From Asparagopsis taxiformis (taxonomy: Eukaryota; Rhodophyta; Florideophyceae; Bonnemaisoniales; Bonnemaisoniaceae): a stretch of 64,000 nucleotides of DNA. Below are positions 20,981 through 32,337 of this stretch, in pieces. Under the pieces are notes generated by a model. That model was not told where the DNA came from and ran no database searches. It worked only from the letters and a program-made list of their open reading frames with translations. Numbering within the stretch: position 1 is the first letter of the stretch; each line of letters opens with the position of its first letter. The position numbers and the translations under genes are program-made. The stretch covers positions 1 through 64,000 of the forward strand of contig JALQPE010002155.1 in the NCBI GenBank assembly GCA_030407315.1, given 5' to 3'.

Positions 20981-21419
20981 CATTTGTTCTAGTAAATCTC
21001 GGGGCCGACTAGGACCCGTACTAGAGAGACTGGACGTCCGCGTCCACTTCCGAAAACACAGACGAAGTCCCCATTCGTTCTCCTCGTCATAACAGTCGAT
21101 GAATTCTTGGTTATCACTAACTAAATACCTCTGGCTGACAATATCCGCGACCAACTCTCTCAAAAATACAAAGTCAAGGACACCAGTAAGCCTTAAAGAT
21201 GTACCAAAGATGGCCGTATGATGAACCTATGACATGCATGGTGTTCCTCTGATGTACGGATAAGGAACATTTGCTCTTCAGCTGATGGCCGCATAGCAAT
21301 ACATCAATGATGGACGGGAGATGTCCATACGCTCATCTCCCGGACATCAGCGAAGTATCTCTTGCGTACAGTAGAGATATCACGTACATCATTGGTTCAT
21401 CTAAAGCATATCAGGGGTA

Positions 21420-22345
21420 CATATTCCTTTTCTTATAGGGGACTTAGGACATGTTCAGCCCATAATTGGTTGGAAAGTTGAGCGTGACGACAGTGGAATC
21501 ACTATTTCACAGCCTGGCTACATAGCTTCCCTCCTCGAACGATTCAGAATGTTCTACTCAAAGACCTTCACGTCTCCTATCGCATCAGAACTCCTTTCCT
21601 CAAACCAGTCTTCTGCTAAACCGCTCGACACATCACGCCACGACTATAAAGCCCTAATTGGGTCACTAGGACACCTGGCAGATTCAACTAGACCAGACAT
21701 TACGTTCATTGTCGGATATCTAGGTCGATCTGCCCATAAACCAATGACTCACGACTGGCAGGCAGGCCTACGTGTTCTGCGCTACCTAAAAGGCACCCTT
21801 ACCACCGGTATACACTATATCAGCCTCTTGACCTCCACTTTATCTGCGTATTCCGACTCTGACTTCGCCGCATGCCCCTCTATTCGTCGCTCCACCACCG
21901 GTTCCATCATCATCTACAACGGCGCGCCGGTGGCCTGGCAATCTAAACGACAGCGGCACGTATCATCTTCTACGTTTGCCGCTGAATACACTGCTGCCTT
22001 TCACACAACAACGCTAATTTAAACAATCGTAGGCTTCTTAGCCTCCCTCCCGGGCCATGACAACACACCTGTCGACCTTTTCATCGACAACACAGCAGCG
22101 ATCACATCTTCAACGGCCAAACACCCCACGCCTCAATCACGCCATGTCGATGTTAAGTATCACTGGCTCCGGGAGCAGGTTCAGAACGCGGCCTCATATC
22201 GCCAACACACATATCCACAACGCAGAACCCCGCTGACCTACTCACGAAGTCACTCAAACCGGCCCAGTTCACACACTGTGTTTGTGGCACAAACTCCCAC
22301 TACTTCGCCTCGCAGCACACAAGGTGCGCGGCGACTGACAAATAA
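21420..22345 (+). pseudogene. Ty1/copia polyprotein fragment (end of RT and RNase H)
   Basis: The sequence encodes the end of a copia reverse transcriptase and its RNase H: IIGWKVERDDSGITISQPGY, ADSTRPDITFIVGYLGR, YSDSDFAACPSIRRSTTGS and WQSKRQR. It ends with the conserved NPADLLTKSLKPAQF near 22225-22270. A stop at about 22019 and a frameshift near 22200 break it. The related copia element at 25953-30207 on the other strand has the same block order, so the two are relatives. No LTRs were identified for this fragment. Confidence 0.85.
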
Positions 22346-22800
22346 TTCTTATATGCTCTACGCACTGTGTCTAATACTACTAACTGACAAATACTTCCTC
22401 AATAATTTAATTTATTTAATTTCATTCACAGTAGACTCAAGCGTGCACATATACATGGCCGACGACGCGCCATAAAGTAAACGTCCGGCAGGACGAATCT
22501 CTTTCTCAACACGGCTTGAACAGAAAATGGGAAGTGCATTCATCCGCACGATAGAGGCGTTACCAGTTTTGGGCGGGAACTGAAATCAATTTCAATTCTG
22601 TCACAGTCATATTTGTTCGTGACATAGCACAGCATAGGACAGATGTCTTCAGTCGGAGATGAGGCAGACGTGAACATTTCTCACATGCGTCAGACTTGAC
22701 TAGCAGATGAACCCATTTTTAAATCAACTTCGTGAGATCCCGGTTTCCTGTTGCGCGTTCAGCCTTTCTATCTTGAAAATCAGACCCAAGCATGCGTATT
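22345..22800. other. no gene seen between copia and Harbinger remnants
   Basis: This AT-rich stretch has no recognisable frame, repeat or RNA. It probably contains the 3' end of the copia remnant and the left end of the Harbinger element, but I could not place terminal repeats. Confidence 0.3.
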
Positions 22801-22986
22801 AGTCAAACTCAAAAGGACTTCACCGCGTCGAGAGTGCGATCCCTATATGCTCGCAATATCCTTTTACTTGCTCGGGCTCGAGCAGCAGATTCATCTACTG
22901 CAATGAGTCTATTGTTTCTACGGGAGGTCATCAAATAATATAACGACATGTACCTGAATATGTAGAGAAGATACGGCCTCTTCTCT

Positions 22987-23958
22987 ATGCGTTTTGATCT
23001 CGAAAAACTAGAGGACTTTGAATCAATGAGGAGATTCAGATTCACCAAGTGTGGTATCAAGAAGGTAGTATCAGCACTTGGATGGGAAGGTGAAAGATTT
23101 ATAACCGAACGGAAGCAGTACCATACAAATCCTGTTGAGGCGTTCTGTATCATTGCTCGCCGCTTGAGCTACCCATGCAGATGGAGAGATTTAGAGGTCG
23201 AATTTGGGAGGTCATCATCTAGTCTCTGTGAAATATTCTACTCGGCGTTAGAGAGTTTTTATCTACACTTTGACCACTTGATTCGGATATTTCAAGCAGA
23301 ATTTGTTAAAGAAAGAGCTGTGCAATATGCCAGAACCATTTCTGACACCGGTGCTCCACTAGAAAGTTGTATTGGATTCCTGGATACCACAAATATCTAC
23401 ATTTCAAGACCAATCGGTATCATGCAAAGAGCAACATATAATGGACATAAGAGGCGTAACTGCATCAAGTTTCAAGGAATAACGTTAACAAATGGAATAT
23501 TTTTACATATCAGCGGCCCGAAAGAAGGAAGGAGACATGATCGTACTTTGATTCGAGACTCGAACATCGAAACAGACTTAGAACAACACTTATGTGTGGG
23601 ACAGCGGCAGTTTTATTAGTACGCCGACTCTGCATACCTTCTTAGATCGTATATGATAGTCGGTTTTAGAGGTACTGCACTGTCTGAGGACCGAAAGAAT
23701 TTCAATGCGTCGATGTCTAGGCTGAGAGTTTCAGTTGAGTGGGCATCCAGGGAGGTCAAAAAGTGTTATACTCATCTTGATCTAGCCAGAAAGATGAGGC
23801 TTGTGCTATCTCCAGTAGGTTTATGGTACTATTCCGTAATCATCTTGACCAATTTCAGAACTTGCTTTTATGGTTCGCAGAACAGCGCAAGTTTCGACTG
23901 TCAACCCCCGAAATTTGAAGATTACGTCAGGTTGGTGATTAATGAGGACACAGACTGA
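22987..23958 (+). pseudogene. PIF/Harbinger transposase with in-frame stop
   Basis: Translation gives a HARBI1-like protein of about 320 residues. The helical N-terminal part (RFTKCGIKKVVSAL, then FGRSSSSLCEIF) is the usual helix-turn-helix region. The DDE part has GFLDTTNIYISRP (first Asp), GRRHDRTLIRDS, YADSAYLLRSYM (second Asp) and SVEWASREVKK (Glu). A TAG at 23617-23619, just before YADSAY, interrupts the frame, so the gene is dead unless read through. Decayed coding sequence continues upstream to about 22810. The Myb/SANT-like gene at 24150-25237 on the other strand would be its usual partner. Confidence 0.85.
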
Positions 23959-24149
23959 TATAGTGAGGGATATATTGTGAAGGAAGGAGTAGGGAGACGA
24001 AAGACGAAGAAAAACTTCGCATTAGTTCTTTTCGGTGGATTATGTAGTTTTGTTGTAGATGTATCCGTTACTAACGGGTCAAGTTTGTAATCATTCTATG
24101 AACATCGCAGAACTTTTTTCAAACTTGAACCCTAGGAGAACACTACAAC

Positions 24150-25237
24150 TCACACTTCAACCCGAGCAGATCTGTCTCTAAGCGCCTGTATTTTGGCCTC
24201 CGTCAGCTTCTTTTCCATTGCAAGCCTCTCCTCTTCCAATGCAAGCATTTTCTTAACAGCTGGAGCTTCTTCTTCCCGGTATCTCTCCTCCATTTGAAGT
24301 CGTGATATGTCTCGTTTCTCACTTCTCAGGGCTAGCTGAACACGAAAGTCTTCGTTTTCACGGAGAATAGTGTACACCTCAGTTATGTCTTCCATACCTC
24401 TCTCCCTGGTTTCCTTTCGAACATCTGAACCGGGTTTCGCGACAATGTCTTCCTTTGTAGAGGTATCAGGAGACATTAAATCAATAACAGCACTTCCTCT
24501 CCTCCGATTCATTGCATTTGTCCGAATCATTTCTCTTACCTTTTTTAGTTATGAACCTTTGCAGCGTTTTTCATCTCTAGCTTCAATGAACTTTTCAATC
24601 TCTTCACGGGTTTCCTTCACCAGCTGCTTACAAATCGTCGAAATTTCTGATAATACCCCACCTCGCGGTGCTGGAGAAGAATCGCTAGAATTCTTCTTGA
24701 TCCTCTCATACTTTTTGATTAACATCCGGTAGCAATCAGCACAATGCTTGCTATCGGTAATCCATGGAAGCATTCCTGCTTCGTTCAGACTTTCCGCGAC
24801 TGTTTTGAACTTTTCTGTCCTAGATCCGCGACGGGAAACATGTGTTCTACACTTTAAAATTCATTGAGCAGAATTGTATCTAACCACTTCGTGAATTTTC
24901 GTTTTGTAGAAGTCGTATTTCCCGTTTACTTCTGTTTCTCTGCATCACTTGAGGCGCTGGGCATACCTTTTTCATCACTGCTGCGAGGTGTAATCTTGTT
25001 CTGGGGATCGCACGTGAGCTGCGGTGAAATTAGTGCAGAATTGCGATCATCACTCAAGTCGAGTGCACTGTCCGAAACTTCTCGTTCTATGTTTCCGTCT
25101 TCGTAAGGAGTAGGAGCTGGAAACATTGACCTTTGCCTTCCATTAGATCGTTTCAATCCATAATTCTCTAATTCGTTCTCATCTTCTCGAACGAGAAGAG
25201 ATGAAATCTGCATTGAGCTATTATTATTCGACCCCAT
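24150..25237 (-). pseudogene. Harbinger-associated Myb/SANT-like protein, broken
   Basis: From 25237 a Ser/Asp-rich N-terminus is followed by KRKFTKWLDTILLNEF, then, after a stop and a frame change near 24850, by EKFKTVAESLNEAG and WITDSKHCADCYRMLIKKYE. This resembles the Myb/SANT-like DNA-binding protein that accompanies Harbinger transposases. A C-terminal charged coiled coil follows (LQMEERYREEEAPAVKKMLA). In-frame stops occur at about 24926 and 24549, and a small intron near 24850 cannot be excluded. The gene is convergent with the transposase at 22987-23958. Confidence 0.65.
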
Positions 25238-25952
25238 ATGAGAGGAAGGTATGTTCTCCGATGTTTCGGCGTCTCACTGCAGGAAGGAGAACAATAAAAC
25301 GACAAAGAAGTACAGTTACGCAATAATCCTCGAAGAGGAAATACATATCGCGTAACATAGACTTCAGTCGTTCACCTACTTAGCAGTTCTATATGTGGGC
25401 CATCGCAGCAAGCCGGAATGCTAATATTCGGGGTTTTTGACGAAAAAACTTGTGTGTCTTTGAAAGACCAGATCACCTTTTTCAATCTATAGCGTGTCTG
25501 TTTTGGCCGCATGCATTGAAGATTGAGCAGCAATCCTGCGATCTGGTTTGCTGCTCCATCTGTAGCTGTCTTGTGGTGGGCCTTTGAAACCTGTGGCGAG
25601 GTCACAGAAATGCTTCTCATCGAAGCTAATTTGTTCAGTTTGGAGTTACTTGCGCCGTTGACCGCGTACCACACTGCACGACAACTGTCCAGAACTGGGA
25701 AGGTCACGGCGTCCCTTCTCTAAATGACAAAATGAAATCTCGCTCAAGTTTCAGGGAAGTTTGGCGAAAACGAATGAAAGTACTTTGACCTGAACTTCTA
25801 GAATTACAGTTGATTTGCTGGGGCTGGTCATCAGGAAAATGAAAACATCTCAACCCCAAGGAACGTTAAATGCACAGCGATACTTATGATAAGCCTATAT
25901 CCCTCCGTAACTCACCAAAGTTCCCACGTGGGAATTTGCCAAAACTCTCTAT
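25238..25952. other. no gene recognised
   Basis: A minus-strand open stretch at 25372-25707 has no family resemblance. The 14-bp palindrome TTCCCACGTGGGAA lies near 25921. Nothing else is supported. Confidence 0.3.
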
Positions 25953-26092
25953 TGTGTGATCTCGTGATACGGCGGCGGTATAAATACTGGTTGTATCAGT
26001 GTATTATATGTGTGTCTTAGTGTATATGTATGATCATCCGACAACGTAGGATCTCGTTGGTTGCGCCGTGGAGATGATGTGATCATCCGACA
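25953..26092 (-). repeat. candidate 3' LTR of the copia element
   Basis: On the minus strand the stretch starts TGTCGGATGATC just after the RNase H stop and ends ATCACACA, giving TG...CA ends. A second TGTCGGATGATC at 26032-26043 could be the real start. A TATA-like TATTTATA lies inside. No second copy is present to confirm it. Confidence 0.4.
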
Positions 26093-26110
26093 GTCGCCGC
26101 ACGGCGCAGG

Positions 26111-29100
26111 CTACGAGAGACGGAGGAGAGGTAGGCGTTCTTTGTACTGCGCAGGTTTAAATGCTTTGGTTAATATGTCGGCACAGTTTTCGCTGGATGG
26201 GATGTACGAGATACTTATTTCTTTGCGGTCGATTAGTTCCTTAATGTAGTGGTATTTCACGTCGATGTGTTTCGATTTGGGCGTTGGGTGAGTGGTGTTG
26301 GCTGTTGTTATCGCCCCGGCAATGTCCATGCGTAGTAGCGTTAGCTCGGTTTCAGCGTGGTTGAGATCTGCAAGGAGATTGCGTAGACAACGACGTGTTG
26401 GGCTGTGTGGAATACCGCGACGTATTCAGCAGCCCAGGTACTTTTCGCTATGACTCGCTGTCGCTTGGACTGACAAGTAAATGGTGAGTCGTTGTATAGG
26501 ATATATGTTCCAGATGTGGAGCGTCTTGTGGTGACGCATGCAGCATAGTCACTGTCTGAATGGGCTTGTATGGTGGTATGTACTCCTGTCTTGTAGTGTA
26601 ATCCTTGGTCTTGTGTGGCGTTGAGGTATCGAAGCACTCTGAGTGCCTCCTGCCAGTGTGCTGTGGTTGGCTTATGGGCGTTTCTGCCTATGAAGCCTGT
26701 GATGAAAGAGATATCTGGTCTCGTGGAGTCTGCAAGATAACGGAGACTGCCTACAAGACCGTGGTAGTCATATTTCTTTGTGTCAAGTGCCTTTGTGTCG
26801 TGTTCTGGTGTGTTGAGAATTTCTGAGGCAATGGGAGGTGGAGCTGATTTGGCGTCCTGTAGGCCATATTTTGTTATGAGTGTCTTGACGTAAGCTGGTT
26901 GCGATAGTTTGATTCCGGTGGTGTCGCGTGTGACCTTCCAGCCCAGAATGTGCGTCACTGGTCTTAGGTTTTTGAGCTTGTACTTGGTTTGTATATGTTT
27001 TGGCTTTGTCGCGGAGTGGGTTTTTTTGATGATGACAAGAAAATCATCCACTGTGACCACGAAGTACTCGAATTGTGTCGGGTCATTAGTGGCAGTCAGG
27101 TGATAAGTGCAACTGTCGCTTTTGAGGCGTGTCATACCGCCTGGCGGTCCTCTCAACCAGAGCCGTGTCGCTTCCCTATTGGGTACCCGTTTAAGGGATG
27201 TGCCAATCACAAGGCACCAGCCAACTGGGAGTGTTTCCTGTAATTGGGACTAACGCAAGGCTGTAAATACCCTACTCGGGCCTATCGGCCCCGGCCAAGA
27301 CCCCACAAGGGACAAATTTCTAACTTAAGCTAACCAGCTGTACATTTCAATGTAAGCCTAACGGGCAATAACCTCGCGGGTAGGCGAGTGCCGTTAACTG
27401 GGCTCTGGTTGGTCAATAACTAGATATTTATTACTTAACACTAACCATAGCTTACAGTAGACTTAGTATAAATATGCCACTGGAATAGCCAGTAGGCACG
27501 GTTTCTAGAGTAACGTAAACTCAAGTGGAATTACGACCCACTAGAACAGTGTTCGCATACCTATTGTTCAACCCCTCTCCGGGAAAACCTTAGGGTTAGC
27601 CAACAGCTCGACGGATTACGTCACTTTACTCCATTATTACGCACCTTGCGTGAGCGCTATAATCGCATAACCCCCTCCGGGTGGCGATAACTTCTCTCAT
27701 ACGAGATTACCGGCTGGGTACGCTATAAGGTTCATCTGCTCTACCATCTCCTCTATCGAGGCTCGGGACACCTGTCGGGTGGTTTGACGCTCTAGCGGAT
27801 TTTCTACCTGCTACAAGGCGGGTGAAATTCTGAAGGGTGAGGTGTTTAGAGAGTCCTTTGTTGAAAATGTGGCATGCTTGTTTCGCTCCATAGATGTTTC
27901 CGGTGATTTTGCCTACATAGCCTGGGTATTTGAAGGTTCCGTCAAATCTGGGGGGTTGATAGATGTAAAATGGGGAGGTGTCGTCGTATGATGCGTGTAA
28001 AAACGCAGATTCCAGATCCCAATGAGTCGCCTCGTATCCATGTGCCGCTGCTAGCGCTAGTGATAATCGTATCGCGTCACGATCTGCAACTGGAGAGGAG
28101 ATTGAGTCTGGTTCATAATGCTCGTGGGGCCGTTGTAAGTCTCCACGTATATTCCATCTGGTTTTCCGGGAGATCGGTGTCCCATTGGAATCGGTCTGAA
28201 GTTTCATAACGAGTTTGTACGGAATCAGTTTTTTGCCAGGGGGTACGTGATCGGCAGGGACATACGTGATTTTTCCTCGTTGTTCCAATATTTCCAGTTC
28301 GCTGTTCCAGGATTTTTTCCATTCCGCAGCATCGGGTGCCTGTCTGGCTTGTTCTAGGTTTTTTGGTTCCGTACATTGACCCGTTGGCGTGGGTGTTAAT
28401 GAAGTGGGTGCGTTAGTTGTAAGGGATGCATTTTTTGATGTAACTGTGGGGTCTGCATTGGGGTTGTACGCGTGAAAGTCAGCGGCACGACATCTGGATA
28501 TTAGTTTAGTGCTGGGATCGTAGATGTGGTAGTGGGTGTTATCAATTCTGCCGAGGTATCTCTGTATTTTTTCGCGTGGGTGTAGCTTGTTAGCGGGCCG
28601 ACGATTGCTGACGTAGCCATATTGCCCAAAGGGGAGTAGAGTGCTGACGTCTGGTCGTTTTCCTGTCCATACAAGCATTGGCGGTTTGCCGTGCGCTGAA
28701 TGGGGTGCGTGGTTATGATGTTCTGTGGCAGCATGCATCGCATAGTCCCAGAGTGTGTCGGGAAGTTGTGATGTTTTAGCAGTGTTCGTGCCGTTTCTGT
28801 GAGTGTTCTATTGATTCTTTCAGCCAAGGCGTTCTCTTGTGGTGTGTAACGGATGGTGGGATGCACCGTGATATGTTCATGTTCATAGAACTGTAGTAGG
28901 TCTTTTGTGAGGTATTCGCGGGCGTTGTCCATAGTTACGTCTGTTATCCTTAGTGTTGCGTTTATTTGAATGCTTTGAATATGTTGGCGTATGTAGGATG
29001 CGGCTTCGTTTTCGCGCGAAGCTGCCTTGATGTGCAAGTATCTGCTGTGCTCATCTAAGAATGTAGCGAAGTATAAGTTTTTGTGGAGGGATGGGGTTGG

Positions 29101-30207
29101 AAATGGACCGCACACGTCTGAGTGCAGGTATGCGCAGAGGGGTGCTGTCCTTTTGCGAGAGCGAAAAGGTGCAGTCATTTGTTTTCCTAGTGCGCTTCCG
29201 GTGCAGGTAATGCATGGATGTGGTGATTTCAGTGTTTTTGGGAGGCCTATGACGAGGTCTTGTTTTGCGAGTCGGTGTATGCGGTACCCCAACGTTGGGG
29301 TGAATGTGTCCCAACTTTACGTGCCAGTTGTGGTAGTCGCGTACCGCTGGGGTTAAATGTTCCGATGGAGGGGGTAATGCAATTGTCTGTTTGGTGCTGA
29401 CAATTTTCCGTATTGCGATATCTGTTGTTGTCGCCGGGATGTACGCTGTTTTATGCACCCGTGTCGGTGTGGGAGACACTTGTCTCTGGTTGGATTCATG
29501 TTGTGAGTTGGGTGGTGGCATTTGTTTTGATACGTTTTGCCGAGTTTTTTCTACGCGGTTTGTTGCAACGGCGTGCTTGGGTAGGTGTTGCGTGGTGGGG
29601 TTGTATAAGGTGTGATTTTTCGTGGTCGTTGGTTTGGGCTTTTGATGGGTTGTGGATTGTGGGCGAGGTGTTGAGTGGTTTGTAGGTTGAGTGGGATTAC
29701 GAGGTGGTTTGTTGATTTTAGGTGTGGGTGGATGGAAGACTTTGTCTTGGAAGGGTCTGGGAGCTAATGTTTTGGTGATGTGAGTTTGTTTAGTCGGCTT
29801 GGGTGGTGCGCGAGGTTGGCCGAGTCGGAACGGTCGCGGTGTTGTGGTGTTCGGGCGATATGCGGCTGGTGATGCGCTGGGTTGTGTGGATGTGCGATGA
29901 TCTCCTTTGGTGGACTTGATACTGGTGTTTGTGCGGGCACCATAGCAGTGGCGTAGGTCGAATCTTACCCGACGTGTGTGTGCAGCGGTTGATACCCTTT
30001 TTCTTTTCTGTCCAGATGTGGAGAGGACATACAGTCCGTTTTGTTGTGGGGCTGTGGCCAGGATGGATTTTGGTGGCGGTGGAACTTGTGGGGAGTTTAT
30101 GTACGCTTTGTCCCGTTTAAAGATAATATCGTGCTTATCTGCCAGTTCAATGAAAGAGATAAGGTTATGTTGTGCGTTGGGCATAGTCACTGCTGTGGTG
30201 CAATTTA
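26111..30207 (-). pseudogene. copia polyprotein, frameshifted
   Basis: From 30207 the frame gives MPNAQHNLISF, a long Pro/Thr/Lys-rich insertion, WHVKLGHI of gag-pre-integrase, then the integrase core with SDVCGPF, TMDNAREY and ENALAERINR (D, D, E). The reverse transcriptase follows (KLVMKLQTDSNG, THWDLESAFLHA, and VTVDDFLV for the YxDD site) and RNase H (SDSDYAACVTTRRSTSG, SENCADILTKAFKP). Frames change near 29100, 28600 and 26335, and the solo LTR interrupts it at 27130-27815. It cannot make a full protein. Confidence 0.85.
27130..27815 (-). mobile_element. solo LTR, copy A (686 bp)
   Basis: Ends are TG...CA on either strand (tgtcatacc on the plus strand, TGTAGCAGG on the minus). The 5-bp direct repeat AGGCG flanks it exactly (27125-27129 and 27816-27820). 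Removing one AGGCG and the insert rejoins the copia frame between NFTRL and KSDSC. The same sequence occurs inverted at 40843-41525 with a different target duplication. No internal coding region is present. Confidence 0.92.
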
Positions 30208-30690
30208 AGTTGGTCGACGAAATCGATGCGAACGCGCGCGTTTACGTAAGTCTGCAAGCATCCGTTTGGGTTAGTAAGCGAGCGTAAGAGTAAGGGACCG
30301 CGCTATCAAGGGCAAATCGCGTGGATTGACAGCCCAGATGAGGGCGCAAGTCCACAACCTAATCGTCACTACGATGGACTCCCGCGAGGAGCACAATACC
30401 GACCGCGCGAACGTCGTTACGCGCGAAAACCTAACGCGAACCGCAACGCGCGCGACTCCGATGAACTACGCACGCAATGCGGACCCCGAAGGATGGATGG
30501 AACTGGCGCGCCAGGACCTGTCATTCGACGATCGCCCGCGTTCGAATAGCGACTCGATCACTTATCATGCCGAGGCCGTACAATGGTTTCTGCTTAGCTT
30601 TGCGCATGAAGGTAACGTTGCGAGAGCGTACCACGAAGAAGCCCAACATACCCAGGACCCGAAGAAGACGGAAACGTAATTTGCATCGCG
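30208..30690 (+). other. CpG-rich retroelement-like insertion with a short ORF
   Basis: Sequence switches at about 30207 from copia to DNA rich in CGA, ACG and GCG. It opens with gttggtcgacgaaatcgatg and gcgaacgcgcgcg, motifs that recur near 49510 and 53845. A 117-codon frame at 30326-30679 (MTAQMRAQVHN...) is basic and acidic mixed with no known domain. The likely identity is the 5' end of a gypsy element of the family at 52.3-57.1 kb. Confidence 0.4.
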
Positions 30691-31690
30691 ACTACGCAAG
30701 CGTGCGTTGTGCTGCAGAGATATATATGTGAGAGAAAGCTTATTTCAATATTCGTTGATGTACTTCACCCTTAAGCGCAGCACCTCGTACGCGAAGCACT
30801 ATTGCGAGACCCGCGTCGCTACAAGTTCTGCTAATTGGTATCGATGACAAAGGGCCAAAGTGACAAGTACTCCGTGACAATCCCGCATTCTTCGCTCTAC
30901 ATTCCACCGCGCGCCCTCCGTTCTCTCTGATGACTGCGCACACACTCCTTGATTAGCTGCTGATGTGAACACACCAAAAAGCAGATGCAGACCAACGTGC
31001 GGAATACGCGATATAGGCTTTCAGTTGACACCGCGCCCGCTTCTCCAGAGTAGGCGCCGCCAGGCTGGACGCCAGATCTTCCAGCGTATAATGCCTCCGA
31101 AAGGACGACAAAGTCGCCGACGCCGCAGCATCTTTCGCGCGCAAATCGGCCGCGTAACGCATCGATGCCGAGCAAAGCGTTATCCTGTGTGAGATAGCCT
31201 GGTCAGATGCGTCCCAAACTTACACCTTCCCCTCCCTGAAATTTTGCAAATTTGAGCTTCCAATAGTACAAATCACCTTCATAACTCCTTACCAACGGGG
31301 CGATGTCAGCGAGATTTACAGCCGTGGGAACCTCCTCTCTCTACGGTGTATCACTCAAGAATTCTTGGTGTCTGGTACCGAAGTCAGAACTCGACCTAAC
31401 GACACCCGCAATGAGGAGAACGAAACGCGGCAATCTGTAAGTTTCGTTAGCGATCCAGGAATTGAATACGAGGGAGCTTTACTGGCGACCCGCTCGCTCC
31501 CAAAATAAAGGGTACGGTGACCCCCGCTCCAGTCTATTCACCAGGCAGATCATCATGTGCAAGCGACCCCGTGCGGAATGGCCTACGCTACCGCCCAAAA
31601 CCGTGGTGTCTCATGAGTAGCACTGTACATTTTTAGCCCCAAATATATATAGCTAAACAACTGCAGTTTCATGTACTTTCAGAGACCATG
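30691..31690. other. no firm gene
   Basis: A 69-codon Ala-rich minus-strand stretch at 30953-31162 (RHYTLEDLASSLAAP) looks protein-like but has no start context or relatives that I know. The remainder shows nothing. Confidence 0.25.
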
Positions 31691-31696
31691 CCTGCT

Positions 31697-32275
31697 CTAT
31701 ACACCATCTATCAACTCCCCTACTAGTTTTTGATCTCGTTTCCGTAATTTGTCAGACTTATCCGCTCTTTCATTACTTTTCTCAGGAGAAGAAGGGGGAG
31801 ATGAATGAAAAGTTGATTCAGAATGGCCATTATCCTCCAGTTCTGCATTCAAAATTCTACCTATACCATTTGAAAGGTATTTATCTCGACTCATTTCAAC
31901 AATTATATTTTGAATAAACACAGGGCTCAAGAAAACCAAAAGCACCTTCTCGACAGTCCAGAACTTACTTCAAACATATTGAACCTTGGGTCTGCGGAGT
32001 AGAACTGAAAATAACCTTTCTTCAATTTAACGGACACCTTGAAGCTCGCGAAAACAACTTCTCTTTCTGCACAGCATGAGGAAAAATTGCTATTTTTCCA
32101 GGCCAAAAACCATTCCGTACAGTTGTGACAAACCAGCCCATGTGGCTTGTTAAAACGATCCCCAACCTCTGGATAAGCCCCATCTAATTTTAGAGTATAA
32201 TTGCTGGTAAAATTCCAGTGCTTGTACAGTACGAGTGGCCTGTTTGAAAAACAGTGGTTTGGATGGTTAGGCCGG
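31697..32275 (-). CDS. hypothetical Cys-containing protein, probably two exons, 5' incomplete
   Basis: An open frame from 32275 to about 31977 reads as a coherent protein with CHNCTEWFLAWKNSNFSSCC in the middle and KGYFQFYSADPRF near its end. It runs into GAAGTAAGT, a good splice donor. A second open segment (to 31697) continues with MSRDKYLSNGIGRIL and an acidic/Ser-rich tail, after a possible short intron near 31890-31975. A stop lies upstream at about 32276 and no Met starts the first segment, so an upstream exon or truncation by the palindrome at 32285 is likely. Function unknown; the CxxC...CC spacing could bind zinc. Confidence 0.4.
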
Positions 32276-32284
32276 GGTTACTAC

Positions 32285-32337
32285 CCGCCGTGGAATGGTG
32301 CAGACCAGTAGTACTGGTCTGCACCATTCCACGGCGG
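32285..32337. repeat. 53-bp near-perfect palindrome
   Basis: Two exact 26-bp arms (CCGCCGTGGAATGGTGCAGA plus CCAGTA and its complement) are separated by a single G. It sits immediately upstream of the truncated hypothetical gene. Confidence 0.95.

Larger units (their letters stand above)
25953..30207 (-). mobile_element. Ty1/copia retrotransposon, 5'-truncated, with a nested solo LTR
   Basis: Coding order on the minus strand is gag-pre-integrase, integrase, reverse transcriptase and RNase H, which is the copia order. The 3' end is at the left near a candidate LTR (25953-26092). Coding sequence stops abruptly near 30207, where CpG-rich unrelated DNA begins, so gag and the 5' LTR are missing. 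A 686-bp solo LTR sits inside the reverse transcriptase at 27130-27815. Confidence 0.85.
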
